DNA of 7,321 nucleotides from Geobacter sp. UBA698. GTDB lineage: Bacteria; Desulfobacterota; Desulfuromonadia; Geobacterales; Pseudopelobacteraceae. The stretch covers positions 1 to 7,321 of the forward strand of contig DBMM01000090.1 of the NCBI GenBank assembly GCA_002298925.1. Reading direction: 5' to 3'. The notes beneath the pieces are model-generated. The model did not search any database. It was not told the DNA's origin and saw only the letters and a program-made list of their open reading frames with translations. The position numbers and the translations under genes are program-made. This document shows positions 1-5,869 of this stretch, one piece after another (position 1 is the first letter of the stretch; every line of letters starts with the position of its first letter).

Positions 1-393
1 CACTGATTTGATGTCAACCACCGGCGTGCCGTCGAGCGCCTCCAACGGGCCGACCTTCAGCCTCGTCCCCACCATCTCGCGCACGGTAACGCGGTGCAGG
101 CCAAGGGGATTAGGCCGGTCAGGGGAACGGGTCGCAAAAACGCCGGTCAGGGGCAGATTCCTGTTGCGGCCCGGATGCACCTTCAGCTTATCCCGGTTCG
201 ACCGATGAAACCAGGTGATCACAACAATTTCATCACCCACGGCAATCCCGTCAAGCCCCTCCGCAACAGCAGGGTCCAGTTCCAGCCAGGCATCGGGCGC
301 CCCTTCATACCCCTGACGGGGAGCGGCGTCACGGTCGGTCAACTCGGAGTGGACCACCCCGATGGGGTTAAGGATGTAGGTGGTATCGGGCAT
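1..393 (-). CDS. trmO: TrmO/TsaA-family tRNA (t6A37) N6-methyltransferase, N-terminal part (cut by window edge)
   Basis: 131 codons run from an ATG at 393 to the window edge without a stop, so the C-terminal end is missing. The translation begins MPDTTYILNPIGVVHSE, the usual TsaA/TrmO opening (a PIGVVHS strand). Further on are GDEIVVITWFHRSNRDKLKVHP (residues about 53-74), GVFATRSPDRPNPLGLHRV (about 84-102) and a final EALDGTPVVDIKSV. The RSPxRPNPLG and LDGTPxxDIK motifs are family hallmarks that form the S-adenosylmethionine-binding beta-barrel fold. Known members methylate N6-threonylcarbamoyladenosine at position 37 of certain tRNAs in the cytoplasm. An AAAGGG-type Shine-Dalgarno lies about 6 nt before the ATG. 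The orphan gene at 458-1111 ends 64 nt upstream, so read-through is possible. Family assignment is firm; the exact substrate is inferred from E. coli TrmO. Confidence 0.9.
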   Translation of the reverse strand, partial: MPDTTYILNPIGVVHSELTDRDAAPRQGYEGAPDAWLELDPAVAEGLDGIAVGDEIVVITWFHRSNRDKLKVHPGRNRNLPLTGVFATRSPDRPNPLGLHRVTVREMVGTRLKVGPLEALDGTPVVDIKSV

Positions 394-412
394 TTTTTCC
401 CTTTCGTAGAAC

Positions 413-442
413 GCCCAAAGCCTGACCAGCCTGCTTTTGGGC
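413..442. other. Stem-loop between the UDG-like gene and trmO
   Basis: GCCCAAAGC (413-421) pairs with GCTTTTGGGC (433-442), giving 9 bp with one bulged T and an 11-nt loop. It sits between the stop of the 458-1111 gene and the start of trmO. In the minus direction no U-tract follows, so it is a poor intrinsic terminator. It may weakly attenuate read-through or stabilise the upstream mRNA 3' end. The plus direction has a short TTTT a few bases after the stem, but no plus-strand gene is seen there. Confidence 0.35.
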
Positions 443-457
443 CGGTTTTGACGCTGG

Positions 458-1111
458 TTAGCCGTTGCATGTGTCGTTTGAGGACTTCACGATCAGCTGT
501 ATCTGGGATATTTGCCGATTGAGCACTTCCAGTTGCCAGCCATAGCACGATAAATGGTACATCTGGTATATTGTCTGCCCACCCCTGTCTCGAAGCACCC
601 CTAAATCGCCATTCACCCTTAAAGGCTTGCGTGGCAGCCACTTAAAGATTCCCGATTGTTTCAGAAGGGTTGCCACCTTGGAGGAGAGGAATACGTACTT
701 TGCTGAACCATGTTCAAGCAAATCTGCCAGCGATTTCAGATGTGAAGTTGATAGATCTTCAACAGTTAAGCTGTTGGTGCCAACAGTTGGTAAGTGCAGA
801 ACCTCAATGAAGGACACACTTTCGGCATGATTTGCTGTGAATCCAATCTCCGCGAATTTTTCATGATACTTCTTTCCGGCACCTCGGTAATGGGAAAGCA
901 GAAATGGGTGATGGACTTTATTTTTTCTCCAGAAACTCACTCCGCAGTCTAAGTAGTCGTAAACTTCCGGTAAAGAGGTATCAATATCAGCACCGTAATT
1001 CGCATCCAACCCGACAAAAAGGAACTTTGCATCGATTGGACTGCATCCTTGCCATGGTCTCTGCGTAAACTGCGTAACAAGTTTTTCTGAAGAATGCAGC
1101 ACATATGGCAT
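458..1111 (-). CDS. Orphan protein, weakly uracil-DNA-glycosylase-superfamily-like
   Basis: A 217-residue soluble protein with no signal peptide or membrane segment. The start is supported by a strong Shine-Dalgarno (AGAGGTG) a few bases before the ATG. I do not recognise it as a named family. Its pattern resembles the uracil-DNA glycosylase fold: a beta-strand and loop FLFVGLDANYG (about 30-40), where UDGs have GxDPY; a strand FIEVLHLPTVGTNS (about 101-114); AKYVFLSSKVATLL (about 137-150), like the UDG strand before the DNA-recognition region; and YHLSCYG (about 185-191), in the place of the HPSP-type motif. The canonical catalytic residues are not clearly present, so uracil excision cannot be claimed. 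Base composition is more AT-rich than trmO and the genes on the right side of the window, suggesting an acquired gene. It lies between the lipoprotein gene (106 nt upstream) and trmO (64 nt downstream). Confidence 0.75.
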   Translation of the reverse strand: MPYVLHSSEKLVTQFTQRPWQGCSPIDAKFLFVGLDANYGADIDTSLPEVYDYLDCGVSFWRKNKVHHPFLLSHYRGAGKKYHEKFAEIGFTANHAESVSFIEVLHLPTVGTNSLTVEDLSTSHLKSLADLLEHGSAKYVFLSSKVATLLKQSGIFKWLPRKPLRVNGDLGVLRDRGGQTIYQMYHLSCYGWQLEVLNRQISQIQLIVKSSNDTCNG

Positions 1112-1149
1112 CTCACACCTCTTTAATTTCTTTCACGGGTAACGGCTCT

Positions 1150-1199
1150 GGCCATGACCCACCCGCCCGACCTCATCGGGCGGTCGGCGTCCATGGGCC
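1150..1199. repeat. Two-tier hairpin downstream of the lipoprotein gene
   Basis: The inner stem is perfect: CCGCCCGA (1163-1170) with TCGGGCGG (1176-1183) around a 5-nt loop. Outer arms GGCCATGAC (1150-1158) and GTCCATGGGCC (1189-1199) pair imperfectly, making a longer structure. It begins 19 nt after the lipoprotein stop codon (minus strand). No T-run follows on either strand, so it is not a standard intrinsic terminator. It could be an mRNA 3'-end structure or a dispersed palindromic repeat. Confidence 0.5.
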
Positions 1200-1217
1200 T
1201 GGTTGAACATTTCAGGA

Positions 1218-2132
1218 CTATTTACGCTGAGTCAATGTGGACCCTCCGGCGCACACTTTATCCTTCAAAAAAAATCCCATGGTATTAGGGAGAACTGGCT
1301 TCCATGGCTCTTTTTCAACACTTCTCTTTTTTGACTCCCGTAGCGTGCTATCAGCACAATTTATGTCAATATAGGATATCGAGATATTTGGGTTCATCTC
1401 GTCTTTTTTGGTGAAAATCACTTTGGTTCTGTAAATGTTTTCACTAATTTCATGCAACCACGAGACGTTATGGTATGTAACGCTTTCAGGATTGTCAGAT
1501 ACATACTTCCATTCGCCACGCGGGATAAACCTTGGGGGCTTTGAAACCCTCTGTCCGTCAATGAACCATGGCAGTTGCATAATTATCAGCCAGCCGTTTT
1601 GCGCAAGGCACCATACGAACTTGTCAACATTTTCGCGTAGTGAAACTTCTACTTTTGGATCATCGTCCAAAAGACTGTTGACCAAATTATGGTCGATCAG
1701 GAGTCGGTCTAGCAGTTTGCTGTCATTAAGCTGCGTATTACATGCTTCGATGGATTTCCCGAAATCGGTAAAAGTCTTGTCTTTTGAGCCGACGAACTGG
1801 ATGAGTGGGTCGTAGCCGTTTGAAGATAAACACCTTGCTCGTTCAATCTCAAAATCGGAGGGTCCACCATAGTCAACGAGGAGGAAAGGCAACGCAAGGA
1901 CGTACAGAACCGGGTCTATGTTGGCTAGGACGTTTCCAGTTATAGCCTTGCCTGATGAGTTGCTTCTGATTTGGGCCATAACTGCTGCAGTACTCTCACA
2001 TTCATAGCTAGTGCGCTTGAATTTGTCTAAATCGGCTGCGCTGTTTTTGTATGTGGTCATGACCCGGATTGGCTGACTGCAACCCGAAATTACTGAAGTG
2101 ATTAAAATTGACAGCATAATAATTGCTTTCAT
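1218..2132 (-). CDS. Outer-membrane-type lipoprotein of unknown function
   Basis: 304 residues from the ATG at 2132. I prefer this start over the in-frame upstream one at 2192 because a strong Shine-Dalgarno (GGAAGGTGG) precedes it, a clean lipoprotein signal begins there, and the overlap with the upstream gene disappears. The signal is MKAIIMLSILITSVISGC, with lipobox I-S-G-C at Cys18. Ser at +2 predicts sorting to the outer membrane in Gram-negatives. The mature part starts with a short region (KNSAADLDKFKRTSYECEST) of a kind common in small lipoproteins, where a D-x-x-K/R segment precedes a conserved Cys. RCLSSNGYDPL follows later, like the CMxxRGY signature of such proteins. A hydrophobic patch (DPVLYVLALPFLLVDYGG) lies between them. 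The remainder is unrecognised. It starts 50 nt after the HExxH gene at 2183-2644 and is probably cotranscribed with it. Confidence 0.8.
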   Translation of the reverse strand: MKAIIMLSILITSVISGCSQPIRVMTTYKNSAADLDKFKRTSYECESTAAVMAQIRSNSSGKAITGNVLANIDPVLYVLALPFLLVDYGGPSDFEIERARCLSSNGYDPLIQFVGSKDKTFTDFGKSIEACNTQLNDSKLLDRLLIDHNLVNSLLDDDPKVEVSLRENVDKFVWCLAQNGWLIIMQLPWFIDGQRVSKPPRFIPRGEWKYVSDNPESVTYHNVSWLHEISENIYRTKVIFTKKDEMNPNISISYIDINCADSTLRESKKRSVEKEPWKPVLPNTMGFFLKDKVCAGGSTLTQRK

Positions 2133-2182
2133 TGTGCCACCTTCCCAAAAACAAGTAAATTTTAGCCGAATGTTTGGTTTGG

Positions 2183-2644
2183 TTAGATGCACATTCTGGC
2201 AGCTGTATTTATTGCTTCCTGCTCCATTGGCGCGGCTGGATAACCTATAGTGTTACACTCGTGCAAATACTGCTGAAGAAACGGCGAAAAGCCGCCAAGT
2301 CTCTCGTACTGGGCTGTATGAACGAATTCATGGGTAATCAATTGCCGGTTCTTCTTGCAGTCCGACCGTATATAAATGCCATATCTTAGAGTAAGACCAC
2401 CGGTAGAAGGAGTAATCAGCTGTGTAGCTACAGCAGCGGCATGAAGAGCTGGATGGTTAGGCATCGAAATTTGATGCACAACCAGAAGTCGTATTCGCTC
2501 CGGTTGAATAACTCCGGCTTTGCGAGCATCAGTCACTTGGGCATCGGTTAACGCAACTCCGTCACGAAGAACCACCTGCTCTTGTTCTTCAGCCCACTGG
2601 CAAGCTAACGGCAACAAAAGCTCAAACTGTTCTGGTGGAATCAT
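2183..2644 (-). CDS. Small HExxH zinc-metallopeptidase-like protein
   Basis: 153 residues with no signal peptide. The start is supported by AAAGGAAG about 9-10 nt before the ATG. The C-terminal half carries ITHEFVHTAQYERLGG (about 103-118), an HExxH zinc-binding helix (His105, Glu106, His109). FLQQYLHE (about 122-129) and GYPAAPMEQEA (about 134-144) follow, and Glu141 or Glu143 could be the third zinc ligand as in gluzincins. Before this lies a strand-rich stretch (LTLRYGIYIR) that fits the edge strand of a minimal metallopeptidase core. The protein is short for a peptidase, but small bacterial proteins of this HExxH...AQYER type exist, mostly unnamed as far as I recall. The substrate is unknown. 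It heads a likely two-gene unit with the lipoprotein downstream. Its function might be peptide or cell-envelope processing, but nothing here shows that. Confidence 0.8.
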   Translation of the reverse strand: MIPPEQFELLLPLACQWAEEQEQVVLRDGVALTDAQVTDARKAGVIQPERIRLLVVHQISMPNHPALHAAAVATQLITPSTGGLTLRYGIYIRSDCKKNRQLITHEFVHTAQYERLGGFSPFLQQYLHECNTIGYPAAPMEQEAINTAARMCI

Positions 2645-2675
2645 AGAATAATCTTCCTTTCGTTCAACTCATTAT

Positions 2676-2709
2676 TCAGCAGTTCACGTGCGTGCGCGTG
2701 AACCGCTGA
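2676..2709. promoter_or_regulatory. Near-perfect palindrome upstream of the HExxH gene
   Basis: TCAGCAGTTCACG (2676-2688) pairs with CGTGAACCGCTGA (2697-2709) around an 8-nt centre, 13 bp with one mismatch. It lies 32-65 nt upstream of the ATG at 2644, a position suited to an operator or a 5'-UTR hairpin. No T-run follows on either strand, which argues against a terminator. The rest of the gene-free stretch 2645-2925 shows only this palindrome and the hairpin at 2837-2884. I could not place a convincing promoter in it. Confidence 0.45.
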
Positions 2710-2836
2710 TCTACTCAAACGGAACATTTATCCCGTGAGTTTCCAACCCTACGCCTTTTCCTCCGACGCATCCCCTGCTCCATCACCATCGCGTTCAGAT
2801 CCTCACTCAGCAGCAACTTGGAAAGCAAACATGACG

Positions 2837-2884
2837 GATAAAGTATGAATTTTGAAACTCTTCCATCATAATTCATCCTTCATC
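2837..2884. repeat. Imperfect inverted repeat downstream of the SPFH gene
   Basis: GATAAAGTATGAATT (2837-2851) and AATTCATCCTTCATC (2870-2884) are inverted copies matching at 13 of 15 positions, with an 18-nt loop. The right arm contains the tandem CATCCTTCATC type of micro-repeat. It lies about 42 nt after the SPFH stop codon on the minus strand. An AT-rich stem without a following T-run makes a weak terminator candidate at best. Confidence 0.45.
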
Positions 2885-2925
2885 TTTTGCCGTTTCCCCT
2901 CTCCAACACCCCATATACGTGCGGT

Positions 2926-3873
2926 CTACTTGGCCACGGAAGTTTGCGGAGCGGGAATGCTCATCAGCAGGCCCTGTCCGCTTCCGCTTATGACAGAAGG
3001 CATGGTTCCATTCCATTTTGCGATCTGCTCGCGCATGATCTTCAACCGCTCCCACTCCAGAAGGCGCGGGTCCAGTGATGAAGCCAGCGCCCGGTTGGCA
3101 GCGGCTTCACCCTCGGCAATGGCGATCTTCTTCTTGGCCTCGGCCTGGGCTGAGCGCACCTCGTTTTCCACCTGGATCGATTTCTGAATCGCCTGGGTCT
3201 TGGCATTGACAGCCTCAAGCAATGCCTGCGGCGGTCGTAGCGAGCCGATCAACCCGAACTGCTGGATGTTAACCCCGAACGGATGCACGGTATCGTTCAA
3301 CATCTTGCCGGTACGCTGCAAAAACTCCTCTTTCTTCGTTCCGTTGATCTCGTCAAAGGTATATTCCGAACCAAGGTTGGCGACGATGTTGCGGGTGGTA
3401 TCCCGCAGAAAGCCGTGGGTGAAACTGTCGATGTTGTCGGCCCGGAATTTGGAGTAGAATTCCGGCACCTTGACTGATTCCAGCTGATAGCTGACGGCCA
3501 CATCGATGTTCACCGGCACCGAGTCCTTGGTATTGAAAGTCAGTTCCTCGTTGAAAGGTTTGCCTTCGGTCTTGTCGTGGGTCCAGGCCACCCGCTGGAT
3601 GAAGGTCGGATAGGTGACAACCACCGATTGGACCGGATTGTAAAAGACGAAGCCGGTGACGATGTCTTCGCGGGTGATGCCCTTGTTGACCAGGCGGTTG
3701 ATCTTGATGCCGGTATAGCCGGGATCGATCAGCTTCCAGGTCAGCAACAGGCTGCGAATGAAGGGAATAGCGAACAACAGCAGCAGGAGCAACACCACAT
3801 ATTTGGTTTTGCCCTTGAGCTTGTTGAACAGATTGCCGGTGGATTCGGAAAGATTGATTTCAACGTTAGCCAT
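2926..3873 (-). CDS. SPFH/Band 7 (prohibitin-like) membrane protein
   Basis: 315 residues; a GGAGG lies 9 nt before the ATG. After a short polar N-terminus there is one strong transmembrane segment (YVVLLLLLLFAIPFIRSLLL, about 25-44). A typical SPFH domain follows, starting IDPGYTGIKINRL (about 49-61), with FNTKDSVPVNIDVAVSYQL (about 113-131) and NIQQFGLIGSLRPPQALLEAV (about 202-222). The C-terminal part is an Ala/Glu/Lys-rich coiled coil (about 223-270, with AEAKKKIAIAEGEAAANRAL). It ends with IAKWNGTMPSVISGSG, the ending common in prohibitin/HflC-like proteins. Such proteins form large ring- or cage-like oligomers on the membrane and organise membrane domains or regulate proteases such as FtsH. 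No NfeD or FtsH partner lies nearby, so its partner is unknown. It appears to be its own transcription unit, with a candidate promoter at 3912-3939. Confidence 0.92.
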   Translation of the reverse strand: MANVEINLSESTGNLFNKLKGKTKYVVLLLLLLFAIPFIRSLLLTWKLIDPGYTGIKINRLVNKGITREDIVTGFVFYNPVQSVVVTYPTFIQRVAWTHDKTEGKPFNEELTFNTKDSVPVNIDVAVSYQLESVKVPEFYSKFRADNIDSFTHGFLRDTTRNIVANLGSEYTFDEINGTKKEEFLQRTGKMLNDTVHPFGVNIQQFGLIGSLRPPQALLEAVNAKTQAIQKSIQVENEVRSAQAEAKKKIAIAEGEAAANRALASSLDPRLLEWERLKIMREQIAKWNGTMPSVISGSGQGLLMSIPAPQTSVAK

Positions 3874-3899
3874 GATGCATATCCTCCAAAGTTCAAAAT

Positions 3900-3939
3900 A
3901 TCGCGGCTGCGATTATCGATTCAGGCCTTTAATACTCAA
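3900..3939 (-). promoter_or_regulatory. Candidate sigma-70 promoter for the SPFH gene, with a small palindrome
   Basis: On the minus strand, TTGAGT (3939-3934) and GATAAT (3917-3912) are separated by 16 nt, close to the -35/-10 consensus (4/6 and 5/6). Transcription would start near 3905, giving a leader of about 30 nt with the GGAGG ribosome site. A 14-nt palindrome, ATCGC-GGCT-GCGAT (3900-3913), overlaps the predicted start and could be an operator. This rests on consensus matching only. Confidence 0.4.
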
Positions 3940-3945
3940 AAAAAA

Positions 3946-4113
3946 CAGTTCAACACAGAGACACTGAGGCACAGAGTTAACTTAAGAAATTAAATCAAAT
4001 GGTTACTTCAAGTTATTCTGTATTTGTGGATTCACCTGACAGGTTGATAATTCATTTATTTCTTTTTTATTCAATGATTTCTCAGTGTTCTCTGTGTCTC
4101 AGTGTTTCAACTG
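3946..4113. repeat. Inverted pair of CACxGAG repeat clusters around AT-rich DNA
   Basis: The left arm 3946-3976 reads CAGTT then three units CACAGAG, CACTGAG, CACAGAG. The right arm 4081-4113, read on the minus strand, gives CAGTTGAAA then CACTGAG, CACAGAG, CACTGAG. The clusters therefore face each other as inverted repeats with the middle base alternating A/T in opposite phase. About 104 bp of AT-rich, gene-free DNA lies between them. The pair fills most of the 3874-4155 intergenic region, between the M48 stop and the SPFH promoter. From memory, similar ACAGAG-rich repeats flank GxxExxY-type genes in many environmental genomes; here no gene is left between the arms. Confidence 0.6.
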
Positions 4114-4155
4114 CCGTTTATAGGTTAATTGAAATTGCGGACTTTCAGCCCTGTC

Positions 4156-5199
4156 TCAGCTCCCGGACATCATGATCCGCCGGATCCGCTCCCCGGTATC
4201 CGGATGGCTGGAGAGATAGTTGCGGGCCGGATTCATGGCGCTGCCCGCATTGCCCTGGCGCACATCCAGCTGGGCCTGCAGACGACCCAGTACCTCGGCA
4301 TAGCGGCGCAGGGGAACCCCGGCCGACTTCATCCAGGCGATGGCCGCGTCGTCCGCCTCCCGTTCGAATGCCCGTGAAAAGGAGGCATCCACCAGTACTG
4401 TGGGGAGAGTTGCCGCCAGCGAGGTGAGCGACACCAGGTCGCCGGTCAGGGTGGCCACGATCAGGCCGGCCACCGAATTCTGCAGAACGTGGCGCAGGGC
4501 ATGCCGACCGCGCACATGCCCCAGTTCGTGGGCCAGGATGGCGGCAAGTTCGTCGTCGTTTCTGGCCAGATCAACCAGTTCGTCGGTCATGATCACGATT
4601 CCGGAGGGGAGCGCAAAGGCATTGGCCCCCACAGCCGGGCAGGAACGCAACTCTAGACGATAGCCGGCTGCGGTTCCTGCCGGGCCGGCCACGCGCCGGA
4701 ACAGGGCCTTCAGTTCAGCGCGGCGTTCCGGGCCCAGTTTGGTTGGTTTCATCAGGATGCGGTCGAGTGTGGTGAGGGCATCACGCCCGAGGGCGGTTTC
4801 GGTGGCGGCAGGCAGGGCAAAGGCCGCATGGCGGGAAAGGGATGGTACGCCGTAGCGAATGAACAGCAGCACCATCAGTGCGGTCAGGATCAGGGCCGCC
4901 ACGGCCAGCGGCAGGCTCTTCTCCCAGCGGTAAATCAGGCTTTCGGCGCTGGTCCTGCCGCTGGCCCGCTCCAGGGTCGCCAGCAGCACGGCATCCTCCA
5001 GTTCGCAGACGCCGCCGTCCGGCAGACGCACCGTCCGGCGCACCGCCCCCACCCCGGGCGGCACCCTCAGGGAATTCAGAGGATATGAGAGCTCCACCCC
5101 TTCGCCACGAATGGTCACGCGCTCCCCGTCCAGGGTGAGCACAACCTCGCGCCGGGTTGAAACCTTGCCGTCGAAATAGGCGGCCTGGGCCGCTTTCAT
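4156..5199 (-). CDS. Membrane-anchored M48-family zinc metallopeptidase
   Basis: 347 residues. The N-terminal soluble part (about 1-90) is a small beta-rich domain (FDGKVSTRREVVLTLDGERV...) of the type that often precedes M48 peptidases. One transmembrane segment follows at about 96-116. The peptidase domain shows NAFALPSGIVIMTDEL (193-208), the zinc helix HELGHVRGRH (His224, Glu225, His228), FEREADDAA (third ligand Glu281, Asp283) and a C-terminal SHPDTGERIRRI (331-342). All catalytic residues are present, so it should be active. The orientation of the domain, periplasmic or cytoplasmic, is not settled by sequence alone. Related proteins are quality-control or maturation proteases (BepA, HtpX, Oma1 types). 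The ribosome site is poor (GGAAG about 11 nt upstream), suggesting modest translation. Its likely partner is the DUF898 protein upstream, from which it is now separated by the DUF559 insertion. Confidence 0.93.
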   Translation of the reverse strand: MKAAQAAYFDGKVSTRREVVLTLDGERVTIRGEGVELSYPLNSLRVPPGVGAVRRTVRLPDGGVCELEDAVLLATLERASGRTSAESLIYRWEKSLPLAVAALILTALMVLLFIRYGVPSLSRHAAFALPAATETALGRDALTTLDRILMKPTKLGPERRAELKALFRRVAGPAGTAAGYRLELRSCPAVGANAFALPSGIVIMTDELVDLARNDDELAAILAHELGHVRGRHALRHVLQNSVAGLIVATLTGDLVSLTSLAATLPTVLVDASFSRAFEREADDAAIAWMKSAGVPLRRYAEVLGRLQAQLDVRQGNAGSAMNPARNYLSSHPDTGERIRRIMMSGS

Positions 5200-5263
5200 G
5201 ACTTAACTATCTTCCAGATAAAAAACTCCATTTCAGTGTTGTCCGGTTAGACTTTGCTTATAA

Positions 5264-5304
5264 CCTCCCCTCCCTTGATGGGAGGAGATTGAGGGGTGGG
5301 TGAA
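5264..5304 (+). repeat. C/G-rich palindromic repeat, copy R1
   Basis: CCTCCC (5269-5274) and GGGAGG (5280-5285) form a stem around TTGAT, followed by a G-rich tail (GAGGGGTGGGTGAA). It is the most diverged of the four clear copies. Confidence 0.7.
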
Positions 5305-5330
5305 ACTGCCGTCAGTGTCAAATATGGCAA

Positions 5331-5372
5331 ACACCCCCACCCCCTGACCCCCTCCCGCAAGGCGAGGGGGGA
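5331..5372 (-). repeat. C/G-rich palindromic repeat, copy R2
   Basis: Read on the minus strand, it has the stem around CCTTGCGGGAGGGGG and the tail GTCAGGGGGTGGGGG, which is the same as in copy R5. It is opposite in orientation to R1. Confidence 0.75.
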
Positions 5373-5439
5373 CATTAAGACAAAAGCAAAAACCAAACCG
5401 ATACTGCTGACTCCATTCAGTGATTGGAAAACCCTGCCA

Positions 5440-5460
5440 CTCCCTTTACTGGGAAGAAGA
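5440..5460 (+). repeat. Degenerate palindromic repeat, copy R3
   Basis: ACTCCCTTTACTGGGAAGAAG aligns with the stem part of R1 (CTCCCTTGATGGGAGGAG) with a few changes, and the G-rich tail has decayed. It is probably an old, partnerless remnant. Together with R1 and R2 it occupies the space between the DUF559 stop and the M48 start. Confidence 0.35.
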
Positions 5461-5466
5461 CTCAAA

Positions 5467-5868
5467 CTATGACATAGAAACTCCCCCTCCCCTGGCGGGA
5501 GGGGGTTGGGGGGTGGGGGAAGCCGCTTCCAGGCACTGCTGCCTGATAACTTCAACTACTCCCTCGATATTTTCGATTACATCGTTGTTCCAAAACCGCA
5601 CTACTGTAAAACCGTTCGTCCGCAGACAGTCGTCTCTTCGCTCATCGTACTGAATATTTTCCGCATGCTGTCCACCGTCAAGCTCAATGACAATCCTTTT
5701 TTCGAAAGAGACGAAGTCAACAATGTATTTTTCAATCACTTGCTGTCTGCGGAACTTGATACCTTCAAGCTGACTGTTTCTCAAATAGCGCCAGAGCAGG
5801 CGTTCCGCATCAGTACTGCTGTTACGTAATTCTCTGGCAAATGCCTGGAGGGAATGTCGTGGTTTCAT
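5467..5868 (-). CDS. DUF559 (Vsr-like PD-(D/E)XK) endonuclease, complete
   Basis: 133 residues from the ATG at 5868. The DUF559 domain fills residues about 8-108: ARELRNSSTDAERLLWRYLR (11-30), KFRRQ (38-42), YIVDF with Asp51, IELDGGQHAE with Glu62, Asp64 and Gln67-His68, and VVRFWNNDV (89-97). All motifs of the Vsr-like restriction-endonuclease fold are intact, so a DNA-cleaving enzyme is expected; its target is unknown. GGAGG, 5 nt before the ATG, lies inside flanking repeat R5. Residues about 115-129 (AASPTPQPPPARGGG) are translated from repeat R4. The gene body is less GC-rich than its neighbours. It is probably expressed from the DUF898 transcript or from a promoter I could not locate. 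An in-frame GTG upstream lies within the repeat and is less likely as the start. Confidence 0.92.
   Translation of the reverse strand: MKPRHSLQAFARELRNSSTDAERLLWRYLRNSQLEGIKFRRQQVIEKYIVDFVSFEKRIVIELDGGQHAENIQYDERRDDCLRTNGFTVVRFWNNDVIENIEGVVEVIRQQCLEAASPTPQPPPARGGGVSMS
5483..5525 (+). repeat. C/G-rich palindromic repeat, copy R4 (3' end of DUF559 gene)
   Basis: A perfect 9-bp stem, CCCCCTCCC (5483-5491) with GGGAGGGGG (5497-5505), around a 5-nt loop (CTGGC). The G-rich tail TTGGGGGGTGGGGGAAGC follows. The last codons and C-terminal tail of the DUF559 protein are read from this repeat on the opposite strand. Confidence 0.85.
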
Positions 5869-5869
5869 G

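Larger units (their letters stand above)
5264..5372. mobile_element. Gene-less miniature palindrome-ended element (putative non-autonomous relative of the DUF559 cassette)
   Basis: Two copies of the C/G-rich palindromic repeat, in opposite orientation (5264-5304 and 5331-5372), enclose only about 26 bp of unique DNA (5305-5330). The orientation matches that of the pair around the DUF559 gene, with G-rich tails pointing inward. A full-length pair with almost nothing between the arms is what a deleted, non-autonomous copy of the neighbouring cassette would look like. Mobility itself is inferred; I did not find a clear target-site duplication. Confidence 0.45.

Noticed and set aside
2133..2192. 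Longer lipoprotein start at 2192
   Set aside because: It would add 20 residues before a classic signal peptide, overlap the HExxH gene and ignore the strong ribosome site before 2132.
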